Positions 54,888-64,000 of a stretch of DNA of 64,000 nucleotides are shown here, in pieces; positions within the stretch are counted from its first letter, which is position 1; every line of letters begins with the position of its first letter. Below the pieces are notes generated by a model that was not told the origin of the DNA, searched no databases, and saw only the letters and a list, made by a program, of their open reading frames with translations. A program made the position numbers and the translations under genes. The stretch is from Gonocerus acuteangulatus (taxonomy: Eukaryota > Arthropoda > Insecta > Hemiptera > Coreidae), in contig OX328125.1 in the NCBI GenBank assembly GCA_946811695.1, positions 49,197,998 through 49,261,997 on the forward strand. The letters are read 5' to 3'.

Positions 54888-55861
54888 CTCATTATTAAGA
54901 GGACAAATTTGCAGCACTTGAAAAGTCTAAAATATTGCTATGTTTTTATGTTTGGCATATTTTGATTTCTATTCTAAATCGCACTTGGAGTAAATGTTAA
55001 ATGGAAAAGCCCTAATATGACGAACTTCCGGTGAGTCTGATTGTATTTTCATATTTACTCAGGTAAAAACAATTTAAAATTTCAATTTAGGCATGTATTT
55101 TACAAGTATTTTGATTCGTTTCTGCTTAATTGTTTCTGCCAGTGTGTCATGGACGTTTGGATGTTTTTTGACACTCTCCGTTAAATGCCGCACGTATCGT
55201 GAACTTTATCCAGTCTATTATTACAAGGCCTTCCAGATGAAAATTTATTTTTAATATAAACTAACTAGTCCTCGTCATATTTTATTAAGAAGTTTTTGAA
55301 ATTAATTTTTAACCCTGTCAATGTAAATAAGAACCATGCTTTGACATAACTCTTTTATTAAACTCCAGGATATCCGGGTTTTTTTCTTAGGCTATCGAGA
55401 AGTATTTCAATGGTTAAAATAGGATATTTTATGTTTTAATAAAAATCTATTTAGTCAATTCTATGAAAGATTGCTCGCAAGATCTCATGCCTTACTCTTT
55501 TTAGGTATATAAAGAGGCTTCCTAAAAAAAAAAAAAAAAAAAATTTGCAGATTTTAGGCCTACGTTTCTCCTCATTCTCACGTACTCTTCGGAATCATTT
55601 GCTCTACAGAGGAGCAGAAATCGCGAAGTCTAGCCTCAGAAATGAGATTTTTTTAGGATAGTTTGACATGACACGATAGTTTGACGTATGGTACGGACGA
55701 TATGATGATGATGAAAATTATGACATACCTCACGTTTTAAATTAATTTTTTAGAAGTGACATCAATAATAAATTATACTCTGTAATTATTTAGTTAAGGG
55801 TCCATATATATATTCGGGGGCTAGTAGTTAAGTAGCCCCTAGAATGTGTTGTACACATTCT
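54885..55861. other. Unassigned; possible 3' flank of the 55.9-kb exon
   Basis: AGAATGTGTTGTACACATTC, T at about 55,844-55,864 forms a 9-bp palindrome (AGAATGTGT/ACACATTCT) ending at the exon stop codon. No minus-strand AATAAA was seen close to the stop. An A run lies at 55,526-55,542. Confidence 0.3.
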
Positions 55862-56323
55862 CTAGTACATTAGGTCCCTAAAACCAGAGGGGCAAGATAT
55901 TTTCATCTTGAATATACCATTCGAAAGTCCGATAAATTTCCTAGGGGCAATCTTCAGGATGTAAATGTCGCCTTCACACGAACTGTTGGTTTCTCTCCAT
56001 TCTAAATTTACGCCAGATGTAAGCATTATATGCAGACTAAATGTCAACATAGTTTTGAGTCGGCATTTTTTCAGAGTTCCAAGGAAGACGTTTTTGTTGA
56101 ATTTATCTGAAAATGCGCTTGGATAAGAGCCTACAATAGTGATAATGCAGCCTACAATCAGTAGGCTGACCATATCGCTAGATGGAGGGGTGTCCGGTGG
56201 AAAGGAGGCCTGGATAGCTAGTATCTGAGCCAAGGCCTTTAGTAAGGACAGCAGCTCTCCCACTGGGTCATTGCCGGACACTGGCTCTAGCAGTCTCGAC
56301 GGTAGCAGTCGTACTGGTTTAGG
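55862..56323 (-). CDS. Putative terminal exon of an unrecognised host gene
   Basis: A 153-codon open frame ending TAG, starting right after a plausible 3' splice site (TTTCATCTACAG then CCTAAACCAG on the minus strand). There is no ATG at its start, which fits an internal or last exon. Less AT-rich than the flanks, with balanced codon use. It contains LLEPVSGNDPVGELLSLLKA, a hydrophobic stretch MVSLLIVGCIITIVGSY (residues ~57-73) that could span a membrane, then a region with Cys and NSSC (possible N-glycosylation). No family is recognised. I found no convincing upstream exon in the window. Confidence 0.4.
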   Translation of the reverse strand, partial: PKPVRLLPSRLLEPVSGNDPVGELLSLLKALAQILAIQASFPPDTPPSSDMVSLLIVGCIITIVGSYPSAFSDKFNKNVFLGTLKKCRLKTMLTFSLHIMLTSGVNLEWRETNSSCEGDIYILKIAPRKFIGLSNGIFKMKISCPSGFRDLMY

Positions 56324-56796
56324 CTGTAGATGAAATGTCAACGTTAGTTGTAATCACAACAATGAAAGGAAACACCCTCAACTTTAGCATATAAAATAAT
56401 TTTAATGTAATGCAAATCGTAAATGAAAGAAATAACTACTTATTTGTCCAAGTTGCAATGAAACGCTTTCAGGCCGTTTAACACTTTCGCTGAGGCTCTC
56501 ATTGTTTGGGAATACCTCGGTATTGGGTGCATTCTTTGTTTGAATTTTTCATTGAGACATTTTTTTGAAAACGGAAAACAGTGTTGAAAGAGTGTATGAA
56601 GGGACACCCATCAGCAGGTAGGATCACTAGTATCCTTCGGCAATGATATCCGCAGCGAATGTGTTAAGAGATCGGCCGCCAACTTATGTCCTGCCAGTAT
56701 GAGCCAAAGGGAAATGACACATTGTGGATTCCTTTTCTAACGACATTCAAGGGACTCGTACATTTATATCTTTATAAATCGCCATAGCATATGCAA
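56324..56796. other. Unassigned (intronic if the exon is real)
   Basis: 56,440-56,720 is less AT-rich (TTTCAGGCCGTTTAACACTT; GATCGGCCGCCAACTTATG) but shows no coding frame or known element. Confidence 0.25.
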
Positions 56797-57068
56797 TGTC
56801 CGGCTCGCAGGAACTGCGTCATCTTTGCTCGTTTCTGTTCCATAGTCACTCGGATGCTTGGTATAGAAACAGATTTGTCATGCAAATAATCAAAAGATCC
56901 TGCAATGAAACGCACAGGAAACTGACAGTAGCCAACTCTAAACGGATATCAGTCGGTTCTCAACTACCGCTCATTCCAATGTTTTTTTACCTCTATTGCA
57001 AAGAACAAGAAATACAAACAAAAGTTCGAAAGCTTAATGAATGTCCTGAAAACACGTTTATGAAGTAA
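56797..57068 (+). mobile_element. Diverged A2-type 5' portion
   Basis: It starts GTCCGGCTCGCAGGAACTGC, then TTTCTGTTCCATAGTCACT, and later GGAAACTGACAGTAGCCAAC against A2's GGGACACCGACAGTAGCTAA. It carries a ~90-codon open frame beginning at 56,796 in which TVAN is shared with the A2 frame. The remainder of A2 is missing. It is the most divergent member of the family seen here. Confidence 0.5.
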
Positions 57069-57564
57069 TTTTAGATGAGACGGTTACAATAACATATTCT
57101 TTGTGTTGATAGAATTTTGTAAATACTAAGAGATACCTTTGCGTACGAACATTAACTGCTATACGTTTATTTAATTCGGCAAGTTCAAAGATCACGCTAT
57201 TATTGGATTTGTTGAACGATGGCGCAATAGATCAGAAAAAAAGAAAATGGCCCAACGTTATCTCCCATTTTGATCGGATCGCTTCATGACCTTTCAAGAC
57301 TAAATGCTAGACTCGGGACGTGCCGGCCACGACGGAATGTGACCCTCTAAAAGAAGCCGTATCAAATTCTGGAGAAATGCGGTCATCAAACGATTTTGTA
57401 CTGCGACAGTGACTGAAAAGAGAGAGGGTGAAGAGAAAGAGAGTTTTTACTTTTTGGAATGCGGGAAGAAACAAAAAAAAAAAAGTTAATAATGTTAATA
57501 CACTTTCCGAAGATTTTTTGGGTCCGTAGTAAGTAATTTCATTCTATTCTACTTTACTAAAATA
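57069..57564. other. Unassigned
   Basis: Includes a purine-rich patch at 57,410-57,490. Nothing recognised. Confidence 0.3.
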
Positions 57565-57830
57565 TTAACCCCTTAACGCCCACACCCGAGATATATTGGG
57601 TGTAGATGTCGTATCAATTATCGGTTCTTCATACGAGTTAACTCGGACGCTGAAACGTTTACGGATATTTATTGCCATCGCCAAATGGCCGACATTGTTA
57701 TATCCGGCCAAATGGCCATTTATATCCGGAATTGTTAATGCCGGATATAAATGTATTTACTTGATTTTGACTTTACCTATTATTATCCGGACGAGAAACC
57801 TACAGTTTTGTAATACGTTTGGCTAGGTAC

Positions 57831-57883
<53 letters not shown>

Positions 57884-58134
57884 CTTCAATGAAGTTTATC
57901 CGGGTGATAGCATAAGCCATAATGAATATATAGTTTTTTCTCGAAAAAAAAAATTGTTGTCTTTTGGACCTACTATGATTAATCTATTGGTTCTTTAATT
58001 TTCCAAATAATTGGATCTTTATTTTCGAGAAAAAAAAAGTCTTTGAAAATGTCTATACTTAATAAAAAGGTTAAATAAAAAATCGGTAATTTTTTGGATA
58101 ATTTTTAATACAAATTCGGCCATTAACAGGTTAA
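57565..58134. mobile_element. Possible piggyBac-like MITE
   Basis: Bounded by TTAA at 57,565-57,568 and 58,131-58,134. Just inside, CCCCTTAACGCCCAC is partly inverted at the other end (reverse reading CCTGTTAATGGCCGA). Within are repeated TATATCCGGC/GCCGGATATA palindromes (57,700-57,750) and a 46-nt T run (57,834-57,879). TTAA targets and CCC-type ends fit piggyBac. No transposase is present. Confidence 0.35.
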
Positions 58135-59285
58135 AGACTCAATTTTTTTTATTTCGGTCATCGCATTAGTATTCTTTTCCTATGTAATTCACAGGAGGGA
58201 TTTATTTGATTCGACATGCTTGTTCTAGTAAGTTTCAAAAATGTTTTTATCTTTTTGAATTTTGATGCTATAATGGCACCTGCTAAACTCCCAAGTGTAA
58301 CAAGTTTTAATTTGGTATTGTTTGGATGTTTGGAGCAGTGTCCTTGTGGCATCTTAGTGCTGTGCTGAAGGATCTGTCTTTTAAGGGTTGAACCATTTAT
58401 TTAAGTTTTTCGTTATGTCTTCCAAGATGGAGTGTGTTCCTGACTAAGAGAAAATTAAAGAGCACGTTGTCTTGCTTAATAAGAGTTGGTTAACTACGCC
58501 TCAACCAGGAATGGTGTAGGCATCCTTAACAATATCTGCATTAGTATGTTTGTTTGTTTTTTTACCCTCCTCTGTTTTTACAATCTTAATCTTTTTGGTA
58601 CCTTAATTAATAAAAAGGTCTATCTTTTCTCTGGCCATTTCACTCCTTCGCCTTTTGAATGTTCTTGTATGATACAATGAACGAGCTATGAGCTCAGAAG
58701 ATAATTGGATCTTTAATTCACAGAAACACAGTTTTGAAAATTTCTGTAGCATGCTTCGACGGTACTCATAATTCAGCTGATGAGTCCTAATGAATGTTTT
58801 GTATTCATTGGCTAAAAGAATACTGTGATATCTCCCAACAAAACCATTTGCTGCTACTCACACATATCAGTGCGCTGGGCCAACGTGCCCCTGGTGCTAC
58901 CGACAGAGATCTGCGGCGTGCCTCCAGTGCTACTAACACAGGTCCTCGGCTCCGAATAAGTGCCGCTCTCAAATATTTGTGTGCCTTAGAACTGGCATCT
59001 AGTGGCATCTAAATCAACCACTAGACTCTTAGAATTGTCAGGCATCTCTTTTTCAAAAGATGCCAGCTTTATGACCGTTAGCCCTCAAACCTTTTTTTTT
59101 TTTTTGTAATTGCAAAAAGAACTGAGCACTGGGTGGTTGTTCTGGCACTAGTCCTGTAGCACTCTTTGAGCCTTGCACTGCTCAGCAGAAAATGGGTTAA
59201 GTATAAATTCTGATTCTAATGATATTTTTTGCAAATTCTAAAAGAATAATAGTATATATGATTCTAGTTTAATTCATTGACGTTC
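58135..59285. other. Unassigned
   Basis: 58,850-59,040 is less AT-rich with overlapping frames on both strands and no family features. GGCATCTAGTGGCATCTAAA at 58,996 is a small local duplication. Confidence 0.25.
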
Positions 59286-59306
59286 ATGGCCGTATATAAA
59301 ATTAAC
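59286..59306 (+). mobile_element. Solo MITE-M end
   Basis: CATGGCCGTATATAAAATTA differs from the MITE-M end by one base in its first 16. No G run or partner end follows. Confidence 0.35.
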
Positions 59307-60086
59307 CTATAATTACTAAATGTTTCCACGAAAAGGACATCTTTAAAGGGTAATTAATACTGAACAGAAGCAAGATTGTGAAATTGCGCTCCTTGAAAAC
59401 CGCACAGCGCTAAAAGTTGTCAAACTGGCCATACCCCACATTTCTCCAACAATCTAAATTACTCCTTCGCAAACAACATCAAATTCCCACTCGCTCTCTC
59501 TGTTACTCTTTCTCTCTCTCCCTCTATTAATTAATTTTAGCAACCTTAATTGCAATCCCTAATGATCGGAATACCATTATATTTTACAACACGGCAGTTC
59601 TGTCGAAACGCAGATCCAGAAGGCCGATATCATTGATAGGCCAATTATTAATATAGGTGACCCGATATCTATGCTTTTCTCCGGTTACACTGCCAGGCCA
59701 TACATCCATCTACATGCTTGTGGTTTTTGAGTTTCGTAAGGTTGAAATGCTGTGCCCACTCACGTTTGATATCCTGAACTAGTGTTTCCATAACAAGGCT
59801 GGGATTACAAAACTGTTTCGATTTGAGGCTAATTCTCCAATAACTAAATTTTCAAGTAACTCCGCTTAGGCTTATTTGGTATAAGTGGCATCCTCGTTTT
59901 CTAGTGTGAAATTTCCTATTATCTACATGAAATCTACTTACTTTTTGTATTACTTCAAGCTGACTCGTGATGTTTTCGTTCAAGCCTGTTAATATAAAAC
60001 TCCTAGATCTTCGTTCTTGTTTTTTTTTTTTTTTTCTTCTTATTTTCTTCAAGGATTACATGATATGGATCAATCTTGGCACACGT
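59307..60086. other. Unassigned
   Basis: A minus frame around 59,690-59,820 (METLVQDIKREWAQHFNLTK) looks protein-like but I recognise no family. A (TCTC)n stretch lies at 59,505-59,524. Confidence 0.25.
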
Positions 60087-60135
60087 GCATACCATTTGCG
60101 CTGTCTATTTGGAATAGACAACGCAAATGGTATGC
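60087..60135. repeat. Near-perfect 23-bp hairpin
   Basis: GCATACCATTTGCGCTGTCT, ATT (60,087-60,109) pairs with 60,113-60,135 with one mismatch and a 3-nt loop. Single copy in the window. Confidence 0.85.
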
Positions 60136-60879
60136 GATTTCTTCAAGATTTAAAACCATTTTGGAAGTTCCCATAGTGGAATGTTATTGGCAGTTCCCAA
60201 TGCTAATTCCATAGTAGTATTAATCCTTATACATAATAGTATCAATCCTTATGTTGCCAATAGTTTTTATATTGGCGGACAAACCTTCACTTCCAAAAAC
60301 ATTTAATATGTATCTTCAGGTGCTAATGACCCTGGCAGTCGGAGCACCTACAATTAATAAATAAAAAAATAAGAATATTCATATTTATTGTAAAGCAGTT
60401 AGACCAAATAAATATGTTTTATTTATTTCATATAACGTAAATAATTCATAACAAGGAAAATATTTAGGCGTTAATATATCCTAAACAAAGCATTTGCGGG
60501 CACACCTTCAGAGGAAATGTTTTTCTTGTTTTCAGGTCCTTAGTTCATATTTTCAGTTTGGCCACTTAACCCTGAAACACACTGTGAAGTATGTTCGAAA
60601 TTGGCAATAATCTTTTATATTTATACTAGTTTTATGATAACCTGAAATAGTTTAATGGTTATCTTAACATATGTCAACATTACATTAGAAAGTACTAGCA
60701 AGGTAACAAGTACAATTCAGTGTACTTGTTACCTGGTCATGAAGATTTGCGAAAAAGCTCCTTGAGCAGATTCATATTCAAAACTTGTTACAAGACATCA
60801 GCAGCTCAACCGGTAAGCAAACACCAAGACAAATGTAGTTAAACAAAATATCATAAGTAATTGGCTAAACAGCTGAAAA
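60136..60879. other. Unassigned, with a SINE-1 scrap
   Basis: GGTGCTAATGACCCTGGCAG, TCGGAGCA at 60,320-60,347 matches the SINE-1 body at 36,067-36,094. Nothing else recognised. Confidence 0.35.
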
Positions 60880-61190
60880 TACTTTTCGTCTAACTGACAA
60901 TAAGTTACGTACAATCAAAAATACAACTCTAGGAGTGGACATCCACAGCTACCGTGGTAATAGAAGAGAAGAAGAAATTGTTCTTTCTCCACTCAGAATT
61001 GGCCACACAAGACTAACAGACGAATATCTCCGGTCAGGACTTAACAGCTAATAATAAACCAGTGGTATATGGCTTAGCAATTTTACCGTAAAACATCTAC
61101 ATATGGAATGCAGAAGACGACACAAACTAAATATCCCACATGCCATGAACGAATCATTGAACGGCCGGAGCCAGTCCATAAACACAATAT
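60880..61190 (+). pseudogene. LINE ORF2 C-terminal remnant
   Basis: LTDNKLRTIKNTT, YRGNRREEEIV, LRIGHTRLTDEYLRSGLN, stops at the former CX2C site, then FTVKHLHMECRRRHKLNIP. It parallels 43,810-44,080 closely at the DNA level, so both derive from one LINE subfamily. Disabled by stops and truncation. Confidence 0.7.
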
Positions 61191-61447
61191 TCTCTTAAAC
61201 ACGCTAATTAAAGACATCAGACTATACACATACCGTCTCGAAGGAGTAAAATTGTCTTAGTAGCGAACCACTTATAAATAAATAAATTACAAACAAAAAC
61301 AAAACAAAAAATTAACATATCGCACTAGTATTTCTCAAGTTAAACAACTCAAAAATCGGTGTTTTTCAGTTATGACTACGAAAGACATGGTAAATATCTC
61401 TTTATCAACCATCAAAACTGTATGTACCTAACTCCAGAGCTTGTACG

Positions 61448-61663
61448 CTAGAGAACATTCGTGTACCCTTCCTGCCTTAATGCTATGCCCTCAACATTGG
61501 CAAGAGTGACACATTTTCTGTCGAGTTTTATTTTGAGTTGTGTCATTTTAGAAATACTAGTGAGATATGTTGATTTCGAGATGCCTTCCAGTATGAGCGT
61601 CTGAACAGGACGAGTGCCAGGGCATTCTAGGATGTGAAATACTGAAGGATATGGGAGGAATTT
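61448..61663 (-). pseudogene. Possible retroelement ORF C-terminus
   Basis: A 71-codon open frame without ATG: PYPSVFHILECPGTRPVQTL, then TYLTSISKMTQLKIKLDRKC. The H-x-L-x-C-P block recalls the end of LINE ORF2 proteins after the Cys motif. It differs from the other LINE remnants here. The call rests on a short motif. Confidence 0.3.
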
Positions 61664-62271
61664 TCATAAAGGGCTTCTCGGGGAGGGGGAAAAGAACACG
61701 GGTAAAAATTAAGCGCAAAAATATAATAAGTCAATCTCAGAACAGTTTTATTGTTGAATAAACATATTATTTTTTAATTGAAACCTATTTCTATGCTAAT
61801 TGTATTCCGATTGCTTTGTCGCCCTTATGAGCCTTGAGAAGAATTCCTTAAACAGTTCTTCCTTATGAGCCGAGGAATATAAAGTTGGTTGTAAAATTCA
61901 TAATTTTATTAATATCAGACAATGTTAGTATACAATCATTAAATCATATCACGATTTATAATCTAATCTATTGCTTGTTTTCAGGTAAGTTCCTTTTAAA
62001 TGCATGACATCACGTTGGAATTTATGTAAGTAATACATTTTTTTTTTAAATAAGTAGTTCGTAACCTCCAAAGAAATATTTATTATGTAAAAGTAATAAA
62101 TAGCTCGTAACTTCAAAAAATATTTGATGAAGGAAATTTTGGATGTTGATATTGTTTGAATTTTATTTAAGTAAAGATAAACACTTTTGCCTTTATTTTT
62201 TACTTTTAACTGCTTAAAGTATCCTTCCTAATAATGGGGATTTTTTTTGGGGGGGGGGGGGGTTATCGACA
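61664..62271. other. Unassigned AT-rich DNA
   Basis: AGTTCGTAACCTCCAAAGAA at 62,067 recurs ~50 bp later in weaker form. A G run lies at 62,250-62,262. Confidence 0.3.
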
Positions 62272-62400
62272 TGTTACGACCCTTTTCTAGTCAGGATAGA
62301 GGTATGCGTTTCCTTTCTCGATACATGAAAACACTAGTGGGAATCGAAACCACAACCTTTATATCAGTTTAACAATTATGTTCCTTATGTCTTCCTTTCG
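62272..62400 (-). mobile_element. Possible SINE-3-like fragment
   Basis: On the minus strand, GTGGTTTCGATTCCCACTAG matches the B-box region of SINE-3 (11,068-11,086). The A-box region is not clear. Confidence 0.35.
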
Positions 62401-62498
62401 GGATTTGAAATAAATAAATTTAAAGCTTTTCCACATGCAGAGAGTACTGACTCCATTTCCCTAATTTCTGAGCCATCTTCAAACAATAGCAATACTTA

Positions 62499-62669
62499 AT
62501 TTTTTTTTTATTTTTTTTTACGCTGCATCGACATCTTGGCCATTAGCGCCGACATCCAAGGATCAGGGAGCCGTGAGATGAGAAAATTCCTGCCGCCGCG
62601 GGTGGGAATCGAACACACCATCTCCCTCATGGGAGTCGTATGCGTTAGCCACTAGACCATGGGGTGACC
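62499..62669 (-). mobile_element. SINE-2 copy
   Basis: The minus-strand head GGTCACCCCATGGTCTAGTG, GCTAACGCATACGACTCCCA, then B box GTGTTCGATTCCCACC. The body CAGGAATTTTCTCATCTCAC ... GGCGCTAATGGCCAAGATGT leads to an A-rich tail. Flanks CAATACTTA (62,490-62,498) and CAATACTCA (62,670-62,678) form a likely target duplication. Confidence 0.8.
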
Positions 62670-62678
62670 CAATACTCA

Positions 62679-63014
62679 CTATTGTAAGAATTATTCAATT
62701 TGTGTTTATTTACAAATATCTTAATGAGAATTAATAACTTCATATTCTCTAGAAAAATTGTTCTAGGCATTTTTATTTATTACTTCAAATATCTTAAAGG
62801 ATCAAAAATTTATACTATAAACTTGTTGTTGTTTATAAACTTGGATACCTGCTACTTACTAATGGTCTCAGCCATTGATGCGCCTAAAAAAATGAAATAG
62901 ATCTTAGAGAGCTTTCACTTATTGCACAGAAACAACGTCGAGAAAATCATTTGCACATCCCGTTAGATGGAAATTAAAAGATGCCTTCAAATTAAGGCTA
63001 AAGGATAGAACATA
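62679..63014. other. Unassigned
   Basis: The plus frame at 62,700-62,900 is low-complexity and probably chance. TA at 63,013-63,014 is the target dinucleotide of the next element. Confidence 0.3.
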
Positions 63015-64000
63015 CAGTAGGCAAAAAAAGTATTTGCACACCAATATTTTTTTGGTTTTTCGGGAAAGTATGGGTACATTTTAATTTTTTTTTATGTACA
63101 CCTTCAAAAAGGAACATAAAATAAATTGAATAACATACAATTTAAAAAAAAATATTTATTCATAGCACATTGCTATAATTATTTTTTACAATTTGTACTG
63201 CAAAAAAAGTATTTGCACACATCTCTAAGATGTGTTATGGGATTTTAAATTCAGCCTTTGATCGGAGTTCAAGGTCTTATCGCTAATCCCCTCTGTACTT
63301 TAGAAGTTCCTTTAGTTTAGCTAGTGATTTAAACTTGTCCACATATAATGGCTCCGAAAGAAAAGACTAGAATTCACACAACAATACAAAGACAAACCAC
63401 TAGACTTTTGGAAGCAGGTTATTTTCCTCTGATGAGAGTAAGTTTGGTGTTTTCAAACCAGCAAGTGTTACCACTATATGGCAAAGAAAAAATACAGCTT
63501 TTAAAACAAAATATTTTAAGTACGGTTAAGCATGGTGGAGGTAATATAATGGTTTGGGGCTGTATGGCTTACAATGGGCCTGGTAATTTGCATGTGATTG
63601 AAGGTACGATGACAGCCCGGTCCTATGTGGAGGTGTTAAGGGGTAACCTGGGTGCGAGTGCTGCAAAATTAGGGCTTCAAGATACCTTTTACTTCCAGCA
63701 AGATAATGAACCCAAACACACAGCTAATATTACAAAAGAATGGCTCCTCTACTATGCCCGTAGACGGCTGATCACACCACCTCAGACACCGGACCTCAAC
63801 CCTATAGAGAATCTGTGGCATATTTTGGACAGAAAAGTGCGTCAGACATCAATAAAAGGCAAGGAACACTTGAGGCAGGTAATTTTAGAATCCTGGAATA
63901 ATTTATCAGTGGATTTCACACAAAAACTTGTAGAATCTATGCCTAGATGTTTGGAAGCTCTTATATGTGCCAATGGCATGCACACAAAATATTAAAACAA
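63015..64000 (+). mobile_element. Tc1-like element (IR/DR type), runs off the window
   Basis: The same family as 38,345-39,683. The end CAGTAGGCAAAAAAAGTATT and the inner direct repeat GCAAAAAAAGTATTTGCACA (about 63,201-63,220) mark the left inverted repeat. The right inverted repeat lies beyond the window. About 400 bp of the gene's 5' part is deleted relative to the 39-kb copy. Confidence 0.85.
63348..63995 (+). pseudogene. Tc1-like transposase with internal deletion
   Basis: The original ATG (MAPKE) is joined, by a deletion at a shared GAAA(G) string, to sequence near the start of the catalytic domain. The fused frame is open for 215 codons. Residues ~5-54 read out of phase (the first catalytic Asp, SDESK, is not encoded). 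A 2-nt indel restores the phase at KQNILSTVKHGGGN. From there MVWGCMAYNGPG, FQQDNEPKHTA and PDLNPIENLWH are intact to the natural stop (ANGMHTKY). It lacks the DNA-binding domain and the first Asp, so it cannot act as a transposase. Confidence 0.88.

Overview
This is AT-rich eukaryotic nuclear DNA that reads as a transposon graveyard. An arthropod, probably an insect, is the best guess: there are IS630/Tc1 elements of two kinds, a Jockey/I-type LINE with RNase H, Penelope-like ends, tRNA-derived SINEs and very many (TA)n runs. This is an inference from repeat content only. I found no intact host gene and no rRNA, intact tRNA or CRISPR. The best host-gene candidate is one putative terminal exon on the minus strand at 55,862-56,323.

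Layout. 1-3,425: two members of a composite repeat superfamily ('family A') placed end to end, then SINEs. 3,426-14,130: mostly unassigned AT-rich DNA with a Penelope-like end, an old ~115-155 bp tandem array (8,085-9,260), SINEs and a GC-rich island flanked by 14-bp direct repeats (13,000-13,486). 14,130-16,805: a CpG-rich element with inverted ends, split by a 5'-truncated LINE (588 uninterrupted codons). 18,470-29,900: (TA)n-linked repeats, including a 2.25-kb head-to-head pair of A1 elements (24,393-26,646), a 125-bp tandem family (B) and an inverted-repeat element. 31,468-33,392: a 1.9-kb palindrome. 35,370-39,683: a dense family A, SINE and Tc1 cluster. 43,760-47,062: LINE remnants, a SINE with target duplication, and a nearly intact Tc1-like transposon inserted in (TA)n. 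48,230-53,560: a Penelope-like end, a second A2 copy inverted relative to the first and partly duplicated, and a hAT-like insert in (TA)n. 53,961-54,778: a 41-bp minisatellite. 55,862-64,000: the putative exon, a possible piggyBac-like MITE, LINE scraps, SINEs and a Tc1 copy running off the window.

The most unusual theme is family A. Subfamilies A1 and A2 share a terminal motif (GTCCGnnnCGCAGGARCTGC), an internal motif (CGTTAACCA near the (TA)n), and a partner arm that ends ACCGAAAATnACsssGTT before the (TA)n. They occur as single, inverted and tandem copies. A2 carries a short helix-turn-helix-like reading frame kept in two copies ~46 kb apart. I cannot assign the family to a named superfamily from sequence alone.
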